Origin: Sterolibacterium sp.
GTDB lineage: Bacteria; Pseudomonadota; Gammaproteobacteria; Burkholderiales; Rhodocyclaceae
Assembly (NCBI GenBank): GCA_018061005.1
Contig: JAGOVA010000023.1
Location: 1-40,541, forward strand
DNA: 40,541 nt
Direction of reading: 5' to 3'
In this document: piece by piece, positions 24,498-33,990 of the stretch
How positions within the stretch are numbered: position 1 is the stretch's first letter
How the letters are laid out: every line of letters begins with the position of its first letter
The notes under the pieces: model-generated
What the model was told of the DNA's origin: nothing
Databases searched by the model: none
Seen by the model: only the letters and a program-made list of their open reading frames with translations
Translations under genes and position numbers: made by a program

Positions 24498-25979
24498 ATG
24501 TCTGAAAATAATTATGATGTCATCGTTATCGGCAGCGGCCCGGGCGGCCTGTCCTGCGCCACACTGCTGCAAAAGCGCGGTGTCCGCACGCTGATCATAG
24601 AAAAGAATGAAGTGCTCGGCGGCAAGATGTACAGCGTAGAAGCCGACGGCTATGCCTACGACCTGTTCCCGCACGGCCAGGTGCCGACACGCGGTAATGC
24701 CTTCGAACAGATTTTTGCCGAACTCGGCTGCTCGGAAGACTTCAAACCCGCGCTGGATGTCGATGACCAGCGCGAAATGATTACCCTCGCCTATCGTCGC
24801 CCCGGCTGGAAAGATTACAAGGTCACCACGCAAAAGCAGGCATTGACCGATGCCACCGGCTTTTTCAACTCCTGGGAAGCCACACCGGAAGAACAGGAAA
24901 AGTCGATGATGCTGATCGGCGAAATGCTGAGCCTCACGGCGGAAGACCTGGCCAAACTCGACCGCGTGACCATGCAGGAATGGCTGGACGCACGCGATGT
25001 GCCTGCCCCCCTGTACAGCTACCTGGGTTTCCAGGCGAATGCCTCGCTGGCCGAGCCAATCGATCTGGTTTCGGCTTCGGAAATGATCCTGATCATGCAG
25101 CAGATGATGCTGCAAGGCGGTGGCGGCCAGTACAAGGGCGGCTTTGCCATGCTGACCAACGTCATGGTGCGCGAGTTCAAGAAGAACGGCGGCACGCTGA
25201 TCAACAACTGCCGCGTCGAAAAAATCATTGTCGAGGACGGCGCAGTCACGGGCATCAAAACCGCCAAAGGCACTTTCCACGCATCCGTCATTGTGTCAAA
25301 TGCCGGCCTGCAGCCAACCGTCGTCAAACTGGTGGGCGAAGAACACTTTGACAAATCCTATGTGAATTACGTCAAGAGCCTGGTTCCCGGCTGGGCCTTC
25401 ACCAGCGTGCGTTACTTCCTCAACAAACCCGTCATGAAGACCGGCCTGTATGTCATGTGGAATGACGAGTCCTGGTACAACATGGAACGCTACAAGGAAA
25501 TGAAGGACGGCAAGCTGCCCGAAGATGTCATCCTGTTCATGGTGAACCACAAGTTCTTTGACGACGAAGCAGCACCCGAAGGCAAGCAGGTGCTGGTCTC
25601 CGGCACGGTCTGCTCGGCCAACCCGGAAGCCACGGAAATCCAGGCATTGTGGGACAAAATGGATCAGCAGATGCAGCAGGTCTTCCCCGATATCTGGGAA
25701 GCCACCGAACGCAAGGAATACACCGGCCCGAAAGAAATTTCCGACCTCACGCGCGACAGCGTGGTCAAGGGCAGTGGCGGTGAGTGTGTCGGGCTTGCCC
25801 AGATCGTCGGCCAGTGCGGCATCGACAAACCGAAGTCAGAACTGCCGATCCGTGGCCTCTATGTCGTCGGCGCCGATGCCGGTGCGGCGGGGATGGGCAC
25901 GCATCAGTCGGGGCTTTCCGGCATGTATGCCACCAAGCAGATCCAGCGTTATCTGGCCAGACTGACCAAGGCTTTGTAA
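24498..25979 (+). CDS. CrtI-like FAD-dependent oxidoreductase, substrate unknown
   Basis: This is a 493-residue flavoprotein of the phytoene desaturase/retinol saturase-like amine-oxidase superfamily. The N-terminal dinucleotide-binding fold is clear (DVIVIGSGPGGLSCATLLQK, then IEKNEVLGGKMYS) and the C-terminal FAD motif is GLYVVGADAGAAGMGTHQSG. The middle Met/Gln-rich segment (MILIMQQMMLQGGGGQYKGG) is where desaturase relatives place substrate. No carotenoid genes (crtB, crtE) are nearby, so a carotenoid role is not supported; a hydrophobic or polyunsaturated acid substrate is possible. GAGGAGA is 5 bases before the ATG. It forms a two-gene unit with the upstream TetR and ends at a strong terminator. 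Confidence 0.82.
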   Translation: MSENNYDVIVIGSGPGGLSCATLLQKRGVRTLIIEKNEVLGGKMYSVEADGYAYDLFPHGQVPTRGNAFEQIFAELGCSEDFKPALDVDDQREMITLAYRRPGWKDYKVTTQKQALTDATGFFNSWEATPEEQEKSMMLIGEMLSLTAEDLAKLDRVTMQEWLDARDVPAPLYSYLGFQANASLAEPIDLVSASEMILIMQQMMLQGGGGQYKGGFAMLTNVMVREFKKNGGTLINNCRVEKIIVEDGAVTGIKTAKGTFHASVIVSNAGLQPTVVKLVGEEHFDKSYVNYVKSLVPGWAFTSVRYFLNKPVMKTGLYVMWNDESWYNMERYKEMKDGKLPEDVILFMVNHKFFDDEAAPEGKQVLVSGTVCSANPEATEIQALWDKMDQQMQQVFPDIWEATERKEYTGPKEISDLTRDSVVKGSGGECVGLAQIVGQCGIDKPKSELPIRGLYVVGADAGAAGMGTHQSGLSGMYATKQIQRYLARLTKAL

Positions 25980-26019
25980 CGCTACGCGGGCATATCAGCA
26001 GACTCACCGCCCGCTACCT

Positions 26020-26062
26020 CCGCAGCCCCCGGAGCCATTCAGGCCGGGGGCTGCGGCGTTTT
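26020..26062 (+). terminator. Strong intrinsic terminator
   Basis: A perfect 13-base-pair stem, CCGCAGCCCCCGG (26020-26032) and its complement (26044-26056), with an 11-base loop is followed by CGTTTT. It closes the TetR-oxidoreductase transcript and isolates putA. Confidence 0.88.
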
Positions 26063-26241
26063 AGCCCTGCGCTTTTGCTGTGCGCTACGGCGCGATACAC
26101 CCAGCTTCCAGTGTCGTCCATGAGTTACCATTGGCAAAACCGCATCTTGAGCTGATGTTAGCACCAGCCTGCCCCCCTACCCTGCGCCTTCATCTGGCGT
26201 TACGATAGCGGCGTGCGATGTCCTTCACCCGGGAGGTTCAG

Positions 26242-29200
26242 ATGACGCCCACCACCAAGCCTGCACTGACCCTGCGCGACCTGATCCGCGCCCGTCACCG
26301 CTGTGATGAAATCACTGCCCTGAGTTCGCTGCTGCCGTTGGCCACGCTGCCTCCGGATGCCAGCTCCCGTGCATCTGCATACGCCACGATGCTCATGACC
26401 CACATCCGTGCCACGCACGCGAAACCCCGGATCAGCGGTGGCCTGGATGCCTTCTTGCGCGAATACGATCTCTCATCGCACGAAGGCATCGCCCTGATGT
26501 GCCTGGCTGAAGCTCTGTTACGCATCCCCGATGCGACTACGGTCGATCGCCTGATCCAGGACAAGATCGGCAGCACCGACTGGAATCGTCATATTCCACA
26601 CTCGGACAGCCTGTTTGTACATGCCTCGACCTGGGCACTGATGCTGACCGGCAAGCTGACCCAGCCAGACCCTGCCGCAGCCTCGTTATCAGGCACACTC
26701 AAAACCCTGCTGACACACACCAGTGAACCGCTCATCCGGCAAGCCCTGCGTGCCGCCATGCGGCTGCTGGGTGAACAGTTCGTCATGGGACGCGACATCC
26801 ACGAAGCCCTACGCCATGCCGCACCCGCCGAAGCGCAGGGTTATCGTCACTCTTACGACATGCTCGGTGAGGCCGCGCTTTGTACAGAAGATGCACGGCG
26901 TTACCTGGCGGCTTATCATGCCGCGCTGGCCGCCATCGCAGCCGTCCGCAAGCCCGGCCAGACAGTGCTCGACGCGCCCACCCTCTCAGTCAAACTCTCC
27001 GCCTTGCATCCGCGTTATGAAGCAGCGCAGCACGCACGCGTCATGGCCGAACTGCTCCCTGTCCTCTGCACGCTGGCTCAAACCGCCAAAAGCCATGACA
27101 TCGCCATCACCATAGATGCTGAAGAAAGCGACCGCCTGGCACTTTCACTGGATGTATTTGCTGCCCTGGCCGCAGCGCCGTCATTACAAAACTGGCAAGG
27201 GCTGGGCTTGGCTGTACAGGCTTACCAGAAACGCGCCCCGGCCGTCATCGACTGGCTGGCCGAACTGGCGCGCCGCACACGTCGACGCCTGAATGTGCGC
27301 CTCGTCAAAGGGGCTTACTGGGACAGCGAAATCAAACTGGCTCAGGAACGCGGCCTGGACGACTATCCGGTCTACACCCACAAGATCGCCACCGATATTG
27401 CCTACCTGGCCTGCGCCGCGAAACTGCTGGATGACCCGCAGGCCTTCTATCCCCAGTTTGCCACCCACAATGCCCATACCGTCGCCAGCCTGCTTGAAAT
27501 GGCGCAGCTCCGTCTAACCCGTGATTTCGAGTTTCAGCGGTTGCATGGCATGGGTCGCGCGCTGTATGACACGATCATCGTTCAGACCGAGACCGATCCC
27601 AAGTTCAAGCACCGTCCGCTCGTCTGCCGCGTCTATGCCCCTGTCGGCAGCCATGAAGACCTGCTGGCTTATCTCGTGCGGCGTCTGCTCGAAAACGGTG
27701 CCAACAGCTCGTTTGTCCATCGCCTCGAAGATGGACAGACCACACTCGACGCACTGGCGGCCGACCCGGTCGCACTCTGGCACTCGGCACGGCCGCCCCA
27801 GGGGCTGCCCTTGCCACACCAGTTATACGCTACGGCGCGTAATAACAGCCGGGGGCTGGATATGGCGGATCAGCTCACCCTGCAACAACTCGAAGCCGCG
27901 TGGCTCACATCGCAGCAAATCGCATTTCATGCAGCCCCCGGCATTTCAGCTCACACGGAATGCAGCGTCCCCCGGCAGGAAATCCGCTCGCCCGCCAACC
28001 ACCACGACCGGGTCGGTGATGTCCGCCCGGCAACGCAAGGCGATGTGATCCACGCCATCACCCGCGCTCAATCCGCACAGACAGGCTGGGATCAAGTGGC
28101 TGTCCATGAGCGCGCCGCCTGCCTCGAACGGGCCGCCGACCTGCTGCAGGAGCGTCATTCCGCGCTGATCGCCCTGATCAGCCGCGAAGGTGGTCGTACC
28201 CTGCCCGATGCCATGAACGAAGTGCGCGAAGCCATCGACTTCTGTCGATATTACGCAGCCCAGGCGCGCATGACGTTTAGCGCGCCCCTCGAACTGAGCG
28301 GCCCGACCGGTGAGCGCAATCTGCTGAGCCTGCACGGGCGCGGCGTCTTTGCCTGCATCAGCCCATGGAATTTTCCACTGGCCATTTTCATGGGACAAGT
28401 CTGTGCCGCACTGGTCGCAGGCAATGCCGTCATCGCCAAACCTGCCGAACAAACGCCGCTCACCGCCGCCGCCGCTGTCGACCTGCTTTACCAAGCTGGC
28501 ATCCCGCGCGACATTCTGCAACTTTTGCCCGGTGATGCGACCATCGGCGCAGCCATCGTGGCTGATCATCGCATCGACGGCGTGGCCTTCACCGGCTCGA
28601 CCGAAACCGCCCGCCGCATCGCATTATCGCTGGCGCAACGCGGCAATGCCGCGCATCCCGTGCCGCTGGCCACCTTGATTGCAGAAACCGGTGGCATCAA
28701 CGTGATGATCGCCGACAGTTCGACGCTGCCCGAACAACTCGTGCGCGATGTCATGGCCTCCGCGTTCAACAGCGCCGGGCAACGCTGCTCGGCACTGCGC
28801 GTCCTGTTTGTGCAAAGCGACATCGCCGACAAGGTGCTGTCGCTACTTGCAGGTGCCATGCAAACCCTGCAGATCGGCAATCCCGGCCTGGCCACCACCG
28901 ATATCGGCCCATTGATAGACGCTGCCGCTCACGCGGCCTTGACACAGCATGTCACGCAACTGGAAAGCCATGCCCGGCTGATTCATCAATGCACACTGCC
29001 CACAGACCCTGCCTCAATTTGTGCGCGCGGATATTTCTTCGCACCGCAAGCCTGGGAAATCGAGCGTCTCGCGCAACTCGAAAACGAAGTATTCGGCCCC
29101 GTTCTACACGTCATCCGCTGGCAGACAGATGAACTCGACGCATGCCTCGATGACATCAACGCCAGCCAATATGGCCTGACACTGGGCATCCACAGCCGGA

Positions 29201-29442
29201 TCGACACCACGGTGGATCACATCTGCCACAAAGTGCGGATCGGCAATCTCTATGTCAATCGCAACATGATTGGTGCGGTGGTGGGCGTGCAACCATTCGG
29301 TGGCGAACAGCTTTCCGGCACGGGCCCCAAGGCAGGCGGCCCACATTACCTGCTCCGTTTCGCCAGCGAATGCTGCCTGACCATCAACACCGCTGCCGCT
29401 GGTGGAAACACGCATTTACTGACTGCAAACGGTGCGCCATGA
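26242..29442 (+). CDS. putA: Bifunctional proline dehydrogenase / P5C dehydrogenase
   Basis: This is a 1066-residue PutA, which oxidises proline to P5C with FAD and then to glutamate with NAD. The proline dehydrogenase barrel spans about residues 180-475 (LSVKLSALHPRYEAAQ to VYAPVGSHEDLLAYLV). The aldehyde dehydrogenase domain spans about 550-1040, with Glu815 (AETGGIN) and catalytic Cys849 (NSAGQRCSALR). It lacks the N-terminal ribbon-helix-helix repressor domain of long PutA proteins (about 1320 residues), so it cannot repress itself. The ATG at 26242 is preceded by GGGAGG at 5 bases; an ATG eight codons earlier lacks this. No transporter putP or regulator gene is adjacent, so control must come from elsewhere. 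Confidence 0.95.
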   Translation: MTPTTKPALTLRDLIRARHRCDEITALSSLLPLATLPPDASSRASAYATMLMTHIRATHAKPRISGGLDAFLREYDLSSHEGIALMCLAEALLRIPDATTVDRLIQDKIGSTDWNRHIPHSDSLFVHASTWALMLTGKLTQPDPAAASLSGTLKTLLTHTSEPLIRQALRAAMRLLGEQFVMGRDIHEALRHAAPAEAQGYRHSYDMLGEAALCTEDARRYLAAYHAALAAIAAVRKPGQTVLDAPTLSVKLSALHPRYEAAQHARVMAELLPVLCTLAQTAKSHDIAITIDAEESDRLALSLDVFAALAAAPSLQNWQGLGLAVQAYQKRAPAVIDWLAELARRTRRRLNVRLVKGAYWDSEIKLAQERGLDDYPVYTHKIATDIAYLACAAKLLDDPQAFYPQFATHNAHTVASLLEMAQLRLTRDFEFQRLHGMGRALYDTIIVQTETDPKFKHRPLVCRVYAPVGSHEDLLAYLVRRLLENGANSSFVHRLEDGQTTLDALAADPVALWHSARPPQGLPLPHQLYATARNNSRGLDMADQLTLQQLEAAWLTSQQIAFHAAPGISAHTECSVPRQEIRSPANHHDRVGDVRPATQGDVIHAITRAQSAQTGWDQVAVHERAACLERAADLLQERHSALIALISREGGRTLPDAMNEVREAIDFCRYYAAQARMTFSAPLELSGPTGERNLLSLHGRGVFACISPWNFPLAIFMGQVCAALVAGNAVIAKPAEQTPLTAAAAVDLLYQAGIPRDILQLLPGDATIGAAIVADHRIDGVAFTGSTETARRIALSLAQRGNAAHPVPLATLIAETGGINVMIADSSTLPEQLVRDVMASAFNSAGQRCSALRVLFVQSDIADKVLSLLAGAMQTLQIGNPGLATTDIGPLIDAAAHAALTQHVTQLESHARLIHQCTLPTDPASICARGYFFAPQAWEIERLAQLENEVFGPVLHVIRWQTDELDACLDDINASQYGLTLGIHSRIDTTVDHICHKVRIGNLYVNRNMIGAVVGVQPFGGEQLSGTGPKAGGPHYLLRFASECCLTINTAAAGGNTHLLTANGAP

Positions 29443-29611
29443 ATAACGCCAAGAGGCACTATCGCACAACCCACGGCGGCTATTCCCACTATAATCAAAC
29501 GTAATTCATGCGCGCATCACGCGCTATCACGCACACAGGTAGCGCATGCTACGACCTTCCGACACCGCATCCATCCGCTGACGACCCCAGGTGATTCGCA
29601 CAAAAAACGCA

Positions 29612-30757
29612 ATGAAAATCGTGGATTATTTCGTCCACCCCTCATTGCATACCGAACCGGACACGTTCAACCGAGCGCGCGTCCTTGCCACCTCGATCGT
29701 GGCATTGACGGTCATCGTATTAACCGCGCTCATTGTCATCCTGCTGTCGGGCTTTCCTCACCAATCCAACATGCTGGCCTCCGGCCTGATCCTGCCCGCC
29801 GTCGGCTGTTTCGGCCTTGCCCTGATTCGTCTGCGCAACGTAGGCAACTATCGTTTTGCCAGCATGAGCACCATCGTGGTCTTGCTCGCCATCATGCTCG
29901 GCGGGATCAGCGTTTCAGGTGGTCCGCAGGAGTCGCCCGTATTGCAACTGCTGATCATTCCTCCGCTGACCGCTTTTTTCTTTGGTGGTCGCCTGCTCGG
30001 CAGAAGCATCGCCCTCATCACCTTATTGATCGTCACCCTGTTGATCCTGCTGCAAGCCTTCGGCTTCTCCTTTCCACAAACGGTCGAGTCACTCGACAAA
30101 CGCAACATTCTCAGCTTTGTCGTCACCTTCCTGAACCTCTCCGTAATTTCGGTGATGGCTTTCATTTACGAATACACCGCATCGATCTTCAAACAGGAGC
30201 GCGATGTAGAGCATCATAAATTCGTCCAACTCGCCAAGACCGACCCACTCACCGGGCTTGCCAACCGACGCAACTTCGATGCCATGCTTGCCGAACGCAT
30301 GGCCGCCTATGGCCCACAAAACCAGCTTCAGCGCTTCGCATTGGGCTACCTTGATCTCGACGGATTCAAACCTATCAACGATCGCTACGGTCACGCCATC
30401 GGTGACGAAGTCCTCCGGGTCGTTTCAGATCGGCTGCGGAACGCGCTGCGTGGCTCCGACTTTGTCGGCCGCCACGGCGGCGACGAATTCATGCTGATGA
30501 TCGACCTGCCAAGCGGGCAGGATTTTCTTGAAATGATGGCGGATCGCATCCTGAAAGCAATTGCCCAACCCATCCCCACCACAGCAGGCAGTGTGGGCGT
30601 GACCGGTAGCCTTGGATTTGCGATTTTCCCGCTGGATGCCAGCGAAATTGAAGAACTCAAGAAATCAGCGGATAGTGCGATGTATGCCGCCAAAAACCAG
30701 CGCGGTGTCTGGCGATATTTTCGTCAGGGTCATCAGGCGGACACGGCAGGCCAATAA
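29612..30757 (+). CDS. Membrane-bound GGDEF diguanylate cyclase
   Basis: This is a 381-residue protein with about six membrane helices in residues 20-185, followed by a coiled linker and a GGDEF domain. The active site is intact, GGDEF at 289-293, with an upstream LDLDGFKPINDRYGH metal/substrate segment. The inhibitory I-site RGSD is at 280-283, five residues before the active site, so product inhibition is expected. It should make c-di-GMP from two GTP at the inner membrane; no EAL domain is present. The ATG at 29612 and a GTG at 29591 are both possible, neither with a good Shine-Dalgarno. A TATAAT at 29490-29495 may be its -10 box. The ligand of the membrane sensor is unknown. Confidence 0.9.
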   Translation: MKIVDYFVHPSLHTEPDTFNRARVLATSIVALTVIVLTALIVILLSGFPHQSNMLASGLILPAVGCFGLALIRLRNVGNYRFASMSTIVVLLAIMLGGISVSGGPQESPVLQLLIIPPLTAFFFGGRLLGRSIALITLLIVTLLILLQAFGFSFPQTVESLDKRNILSFVVTFLNLSVISVMAFIYEYTASIFKQERDVEHHKFVQLAKTDPLTGLANRRNFDAMLAERMAAYGPQNQLQRFALGYLDLDGFKPINDRYGHAIGDEVLRVVSDRLRNALRGSDFVGRHGGDEFMLMIDLPSGQDFLEMMADRILKAIAQPIPTTAGSVGVTGSLGFAIFPLDASEIEELKKSADSAMYAAKNQRGVWRYFRQGHQADTAGQ

Positions 30758-30782
30758 CCTGTTACAAACAACCTGTTACAAA
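30756..30782. repeat. Two-copy 14-base direct repeat
   Basis: AACCTGTTACAAAC at 30756-30769 is repeated at once as AACCTGTTACAAA at 30770-30782, starting at the GGDEF stop codon. It is probably a local slippage duplication. Confidence 0.6.
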
Positions 30783-30788
30783 TACACC

Positions 30789-30805
30789 GCCCCCGCAGGG
30801 GCTTT
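30789..30805 (+). terminator. Weak terminator-like hairpin after the GGDEF gene
   Basis: GCCCC (30789-30793) and GGGGC (30798-30802) enclose a 4-base loop, followed by only TTT. The stem is short, so this is tentative. Confidence 0.3.
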
Positions 30806-30822
30806 CGTACCACCCAGGGGCT

Positions 30823-31284
30823 TTACAGGCCGTCGCGCTGACGTGCCAGCGCGATGCGTTCGCGCATGGTTTTTGCCACCTGTGCAAACTGGTCATCGCG
30901 TGGCGCATCGGCCACTGCGTCTCCCTTGCGTCGCTCAACCTCTTCATTGAGCGTGCTGCGCGCCACAATAGATAGCAGGAAGCATGACAACGCACCCGCT
31001 GTCAGGATGAGCAGCAACACGACCTGAAAGAAATCGCGTTGCTGTTGCCAGTAATAGCCCGCCAGAGAAGCGCACAAACAGGCCACCAGCACCCAGGTCA
31101 GCAGCGACACTACGGCATCACGCCCGCCATGCCGGTAGATCGAAAAAAACTGAAGGATGAATACCCCCACGAAAATCAGTGAAGCGAGCATCCCCAACGC
31201 CTTCTCGTAACCCAAAGCGTCAAAGCTTGTGGCGATCAGTAGTAGTGCGTCTTTGAGCGTGGCCAAACTGAAACCTTCGTGCAT
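30823..31284 (-). CDS. Unknown inner-membrane protein downstream of nnrS
   Basis: This 153-residue protein is not recognised as a known family. Three membrane helices are visible at about residues 31-50, 58-78 and 86-107. They are followed by a charged cytoplasmic-looking tail (EEVERRKGDAVADAPRDDQF) ending in a basic helix (RERIALARQRDGL). The ATG at 31284 has a near-ideal AAGGAGG about 6 bases upstream, which rules out the ATG seven codons earlier. It starts 60 bases after nnrS on the same strand and is probably co-transcribed. A link to NO tolerance is inferred from this position only. Confidence 0.78.
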   Translation of the reverse strand: MHEGFSLATLKDALLLIATSFDALGYEKALGMLASLIFVGVFILQFFSIYRHGGRDAVVSLLTWVLVACLCASLAGYYWQQQRDFFQVVLLLILTAGALSCFLLSIVARSTLNEEVERRKGDAVADAPRDDQFAQVAKTMRERIALARQRDGL

Positions 31285-31343
31285 GACATCCTCCTTCACA
31301 TTCACGTCGCGGCTTTACGCGGCTGAAATGTTCATCCAGTCCC

Positions 31344-32540
31344 TCAGTGTTCCTTGCCATCGACACGCGGCTGCATGAGATACGGTATATAACGCAGCCC
31401 CAGCGTGAAAAAGCACAGAAACCAGCACGTCGCCGCCAATGACAGCCACAGCGCGTAGTGTTGCGGGAAAAACTGCGGAAAGACCAGCCGCATCACGAAC
31501 GCCACTACCATTAACCATAGCACGGCCTTGTCGCGCTTGTCGAAGCTGACTTTACGCCCGGTGTGACCTTTGGAAATACGGATCAACATGGCGGGAATAA
31601 TAAGCCCCATGACCCCGAAACTGAACAGGTGCGTCACGACGCCCCCCAGGCCGCCCACCACCATGACGTCGCGCATAGCAAGCACCAGTAACTGGAGGGC
31701 AATGAAAAAATAACCCGCGTACATGATGCCGATGTCGATGCGGCGCAAGGCTTTTTGCGGATACCAGAAGAAGAATCGCAGCATGAGCAGCGTGGCCAGC
31801 AGCACGGCGATTCCCGCGGCTACGGGGGGCGGCAGCAGGGACTCAAAGATCATTACGACGGCCAATAATTTGATGGACTTGTCCAGCCGTGGGTGACGCA
31901 GGATATCGACCTGGTACTCCGATTTCATGAATTGCGTCAGGGTGCGTTCAAGCATGACGAGAAAGGCGACACGAAACAGACCGACCGCCATGCTCACGCC
32001 CACAGTGAAATACTCGGCCGTCAACATGCAGTGCTTGGCCACCAGAAACAGCGGCAACACAATCAGGAAAAAATAATTGTCGCGGTAGGAATCCGTGCTG
32101 CGATGACGTATCAGCGTCCAGAGCAACATCGCCACGATCGCGAGCAGAAACAGATTATTCGAGAGCAGGAACAGCGGCACCGGCAGTACGGCCTCAAACC
32201 ACATCCCCAGCCGTTCGAGTATCCAGGCCATAAAAAGAAACACCAGCGCCGCACCGTGAAAGCCGCGTATCTGCACCCAGTTCTTGGTTGCCGTCAGCAA
32301 AAAACCGCCGATTACCGCCCAGCCAAAGCCAAAAAACATTTCATGAGCATGCCACTGCATGCTCGAAAAGCGTTGCATGGGCGCAGCAATTCCGCCCAGA
32401 TACAGCCCCAGCCAGAGCGGGGGCAACAGCAGACCGGCAAGACAGGCGAGGGTGAAAAAAGGCCGGAAACCGACCTGCCATAAAGGATGAGACAGGGGAT
32501 GAGACAGCAGTTTTTGAAACATCGTGATTTCCTGCGACAT
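31344..32540 (-). CDS. nnrS: NnrS family haem/copper membrane protein
   Basis: This is a 398-residue polytopic inner-membrane protein with about twelve hydrophobic helices. The N-terminal block HPLWQVGFRPFFTLACLAGL and the His-containing SMQWHAHEMFFGFGWAVIGG are typical of NnrS. In denitrifiers such as Rhodobacter and in Vibrio, NnrS eases nitric-oxide stress. The ATG at 32540 has GAGGT about 5 bases upstream; a second ATG six codons in (32522) has AGGA and cannot be excluded. No FNR- or NnrR-type palindrome is obvious upstream, where instead a three-copy 12-base repeat lies. The gene is followed by an unknown membrane protein. Confidence 0.9.
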   Translation of the reverse strand: MSQEITMFQKLLSHPLSHPLWQVGFRPFFTLACLAGLLLPPLWLGLYLGGIAAPMQRFSSMQWHAHEMFFGFGWAVIGGFLLTATKNWVQIRGFHGAALVFLFMAWILERLGMWFEAVLPVPLFLLSNNLFLLAIVAMLLWTLIRHRSTDSYRDNYFFLIVLPLFLVAKHCMLTAEYFTVGVSMAVGLFRVAFLVMLERTLTQFMKSEYQVDILRHPRLDKSIKLLAVVMIFESLLPPPVAAGIAVLLATLLMLRFFFWYPQKALRRIDIGIMYAGYFFIALQLLVLAMRDVMVVGGLGGVVTHLFSFGVMGLIIPAMLIRISKGHTGRKVSFDKRDKAVLWLMVVAFVMRLVFPQFFPQHYALWLSLAATCWFLCFFTLGLRYIPYLMQPRVDGKEH

Positions 32541-32563
32541 GAACGACCTCAAAATCGGGTAGT

Positions 32564-32599
32564 GATTCAGCCTAAGATTCAGCCTGAGATTCAGCCTAT
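32564..32599. repeat. Three-copy 12-base tandem repeat upstream of nnrS
   Basis: GATTCAGCCTAA (32564-32575), GATTCAGCCTGA (32576-32587) and a third copy, GATTCAGCCTAT (32588-32599), stand head to tail. They fill much of the 77 bases between the methyltransferase stop and the nnrS start, so they would lie in the nnrS leader or in read-through mRNA. Confidence 0.8.
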
Positions 32600-32617
32600 C
32601 GAATGAACGGGAGGCCG

Positions 32618-33415
32618 TCAGAAATTCTGCTGCACCCGACGACGCTGCCGGACTTCTTCAAACAGACAGATCGCTGCGGCTGCAGCCACATTCAGGGATT
32701 CGCTCCCCGTTGCCAGCGGGATGGTAACGCGCCGTGTGGCGAGCATTTCCAGTTCGGGACGAATGCCACGACCTTCCGAGCCCAGCAGCCAGGCGACCGG
32801 GCCGTTCAATGGCTGATCGAACAAGCCTTCCTCGCCATGCGCTGTGGCCGCCACACTAAGACCGTTAAAGCCCCGCAAGGTTGCCGACAGATCCGCCTGT
32901 TCGTGCAGCTGCAAATCGAAGTGCGCGCCCTGCGCTGCACGCAGCACACGCGGCGTCCAGACCCCGGCACACCCCACCCCGAGAAACACCTCATGAATGC
33001 CCGCTGCCGCTGCGCTGCGTAATATCGAACCAACGTTACCCGCATCCTGCACAGCATCGAGAAGGATGCAGGAACGATTCCGGCGATCCGCTGCCGCTCT
33101 GGATTCTGGCAAGTCTATCAATGCCAGCAAGCCTGTCGGTGTGGCCATTTCACTTAGTGTTTTGAACAGCGCATCACGTAGCAACCAGGTTTCGACTGCG
33201 GGCAGACTATCGAGTAGCGCACGCACCTCGGCCTGTGTCATGCCCTGTTCACTCACCACCAGACATCGCGGCACGCCGATCTTGTCACGATAAGCGGTGA
33301 CCAGATGCACCCCTTCCAGCAGGGCGCGCTGCTGACGACGCGGCTCGCGCCCATCCTCGATCAATGCCTTGAGCGATTTGTACGCTGGATTGTCGCGCGA
33401 ACTGATCTGTTTCAT
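32618..33415 (-). CDS. SpoU/TrmH family RNA 2'-O-methyltransferase
   Basis: This is a 265-residue SPOUT methyltransferase. The three SpoU motifs are present: motif 1 ([20 protein letters not shown]), motif 2 ([11 protein letters not shown]) and motif 3 ([20 protein letters not shown]). An N-terminal substrate-binding domain (residues 1-95) precedes them. It should transfer a methyl group from S-adenosylmethionine to a ribose in rRNA or tRNA; the target base is not predictable. It overlaps the rnhB stop by four bases (ATGA) and is the last gene of the envelope operon, an arrangement I recall as common in betaproteobacteria. It is named by family only. Confidence 0.9.
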   Translation of the reverse strand: MKQISSRDNPAYKSLKALIEDGREPRRQQRALLEGVHLVTAYRDKIGVPRCLVVSEQGMTQAEVRALLDSLPAVETWLLRDALFKTLSEMATPTGLLALIDLPESRAAADRRNRSCILLDAVQDAGNVGSILRSAAAAGIHEVFLGVGCAGVWTPRVLRAAQGAHFDLQLHEQADLSATLRGFNGLSVAATAHGEEGLFDQPLNGPVAWLLGSEGRGIRPELEMLATRRVTIPLATGSESLNVAAAAAICLFEEVRQRRRVQQNF

Positions 33416-33990
33416 GTCGCCGTATTCTGGTCGTCTGCCAGCAACCGGCTCACTGTCTTGAAACTACGCCGATAAATATCGATCACGCCATGGGCGCGCA
33501 AAGCGGCCACATGAGCAGCGGTGGGGTAACCCTTGTGCTGCGCCAACCCGTAGTGCGGATACAGTGCATCAAGCCGCCTCAACTCGGCATCGCGGGCTGT
33601 TTTGGCGAGAATGGAGGCCGCCGAAATGGCCGGTTCGCAAGCATCCCCCTTGATGATGGCACGCGCACGCATGGCAACCTTCGGGCAGTAAATGCCATCG
33701 ACCAGAATCTCCTCTGGAACCACAGATAACGCCTCGACCGCACGCTGCATCGCCAGCAGGCTGGCCTGCAGAATATTAAGACGATCAATTTCTTCAACGC
33801 TACTGCTGGCGATCGCCCAGCAGCATGCCCGCTCACGGATCTCAACAGCCAGCCGCTCGCGTGTTTTCTCGCTGAGTTGCTTGGAATCCGCCAACCCCAC
33901 GATCGGGCGCGCCGGATCGAGGATGACTGCCGCCGCATACACAGGACCGGCCAACGGACCGCGCCCGGCTTCATCCACACCGGCGATCAC
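33412..33990 (-). CDS. rnhB: Ribonuclease HII
   Basis: This is a 192-residue ribonuclease that removes ribonucleotides from DNA-RNA hybrids. The catalytic motif [14 protein letters not shown] is at the N-terminus (Asp6, Glu7), with later acidic residues in LVDGIY and [11 protein letters not shown]. The length is normal. The start is a GTG at 33990, overlapping the lpxB stop (GTGA), and the stop overlaps the methyltransferase start, so translation is coupled on both sides. Confidence 0.96.
   Translation of the reverse strand: MIAGVDEAGRGPLAGPVYAAAVILDPARPIVGLADSKQLSEKTRERLAVEIRERACCWAIASSSVEEIDRLNILQASLLAMQRAVEALSVVPEEILVDGIYCPKVAMRARAIIKGDACEPAISAASILAKTARDAELRRLDALYPHYGLAQHKGYPTAAHVAALRAHGVIDIYRRSFKTVSRLLADDQNTAT

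Noticed and set aside
26242-26500. Possible ribbon-helix-helix DNA-binding domain at the PutA N-terminus
   Set aside because: The length (1066) and N-terminal sequence lack it; the protein is the bifunctional, not trifunctional, type.
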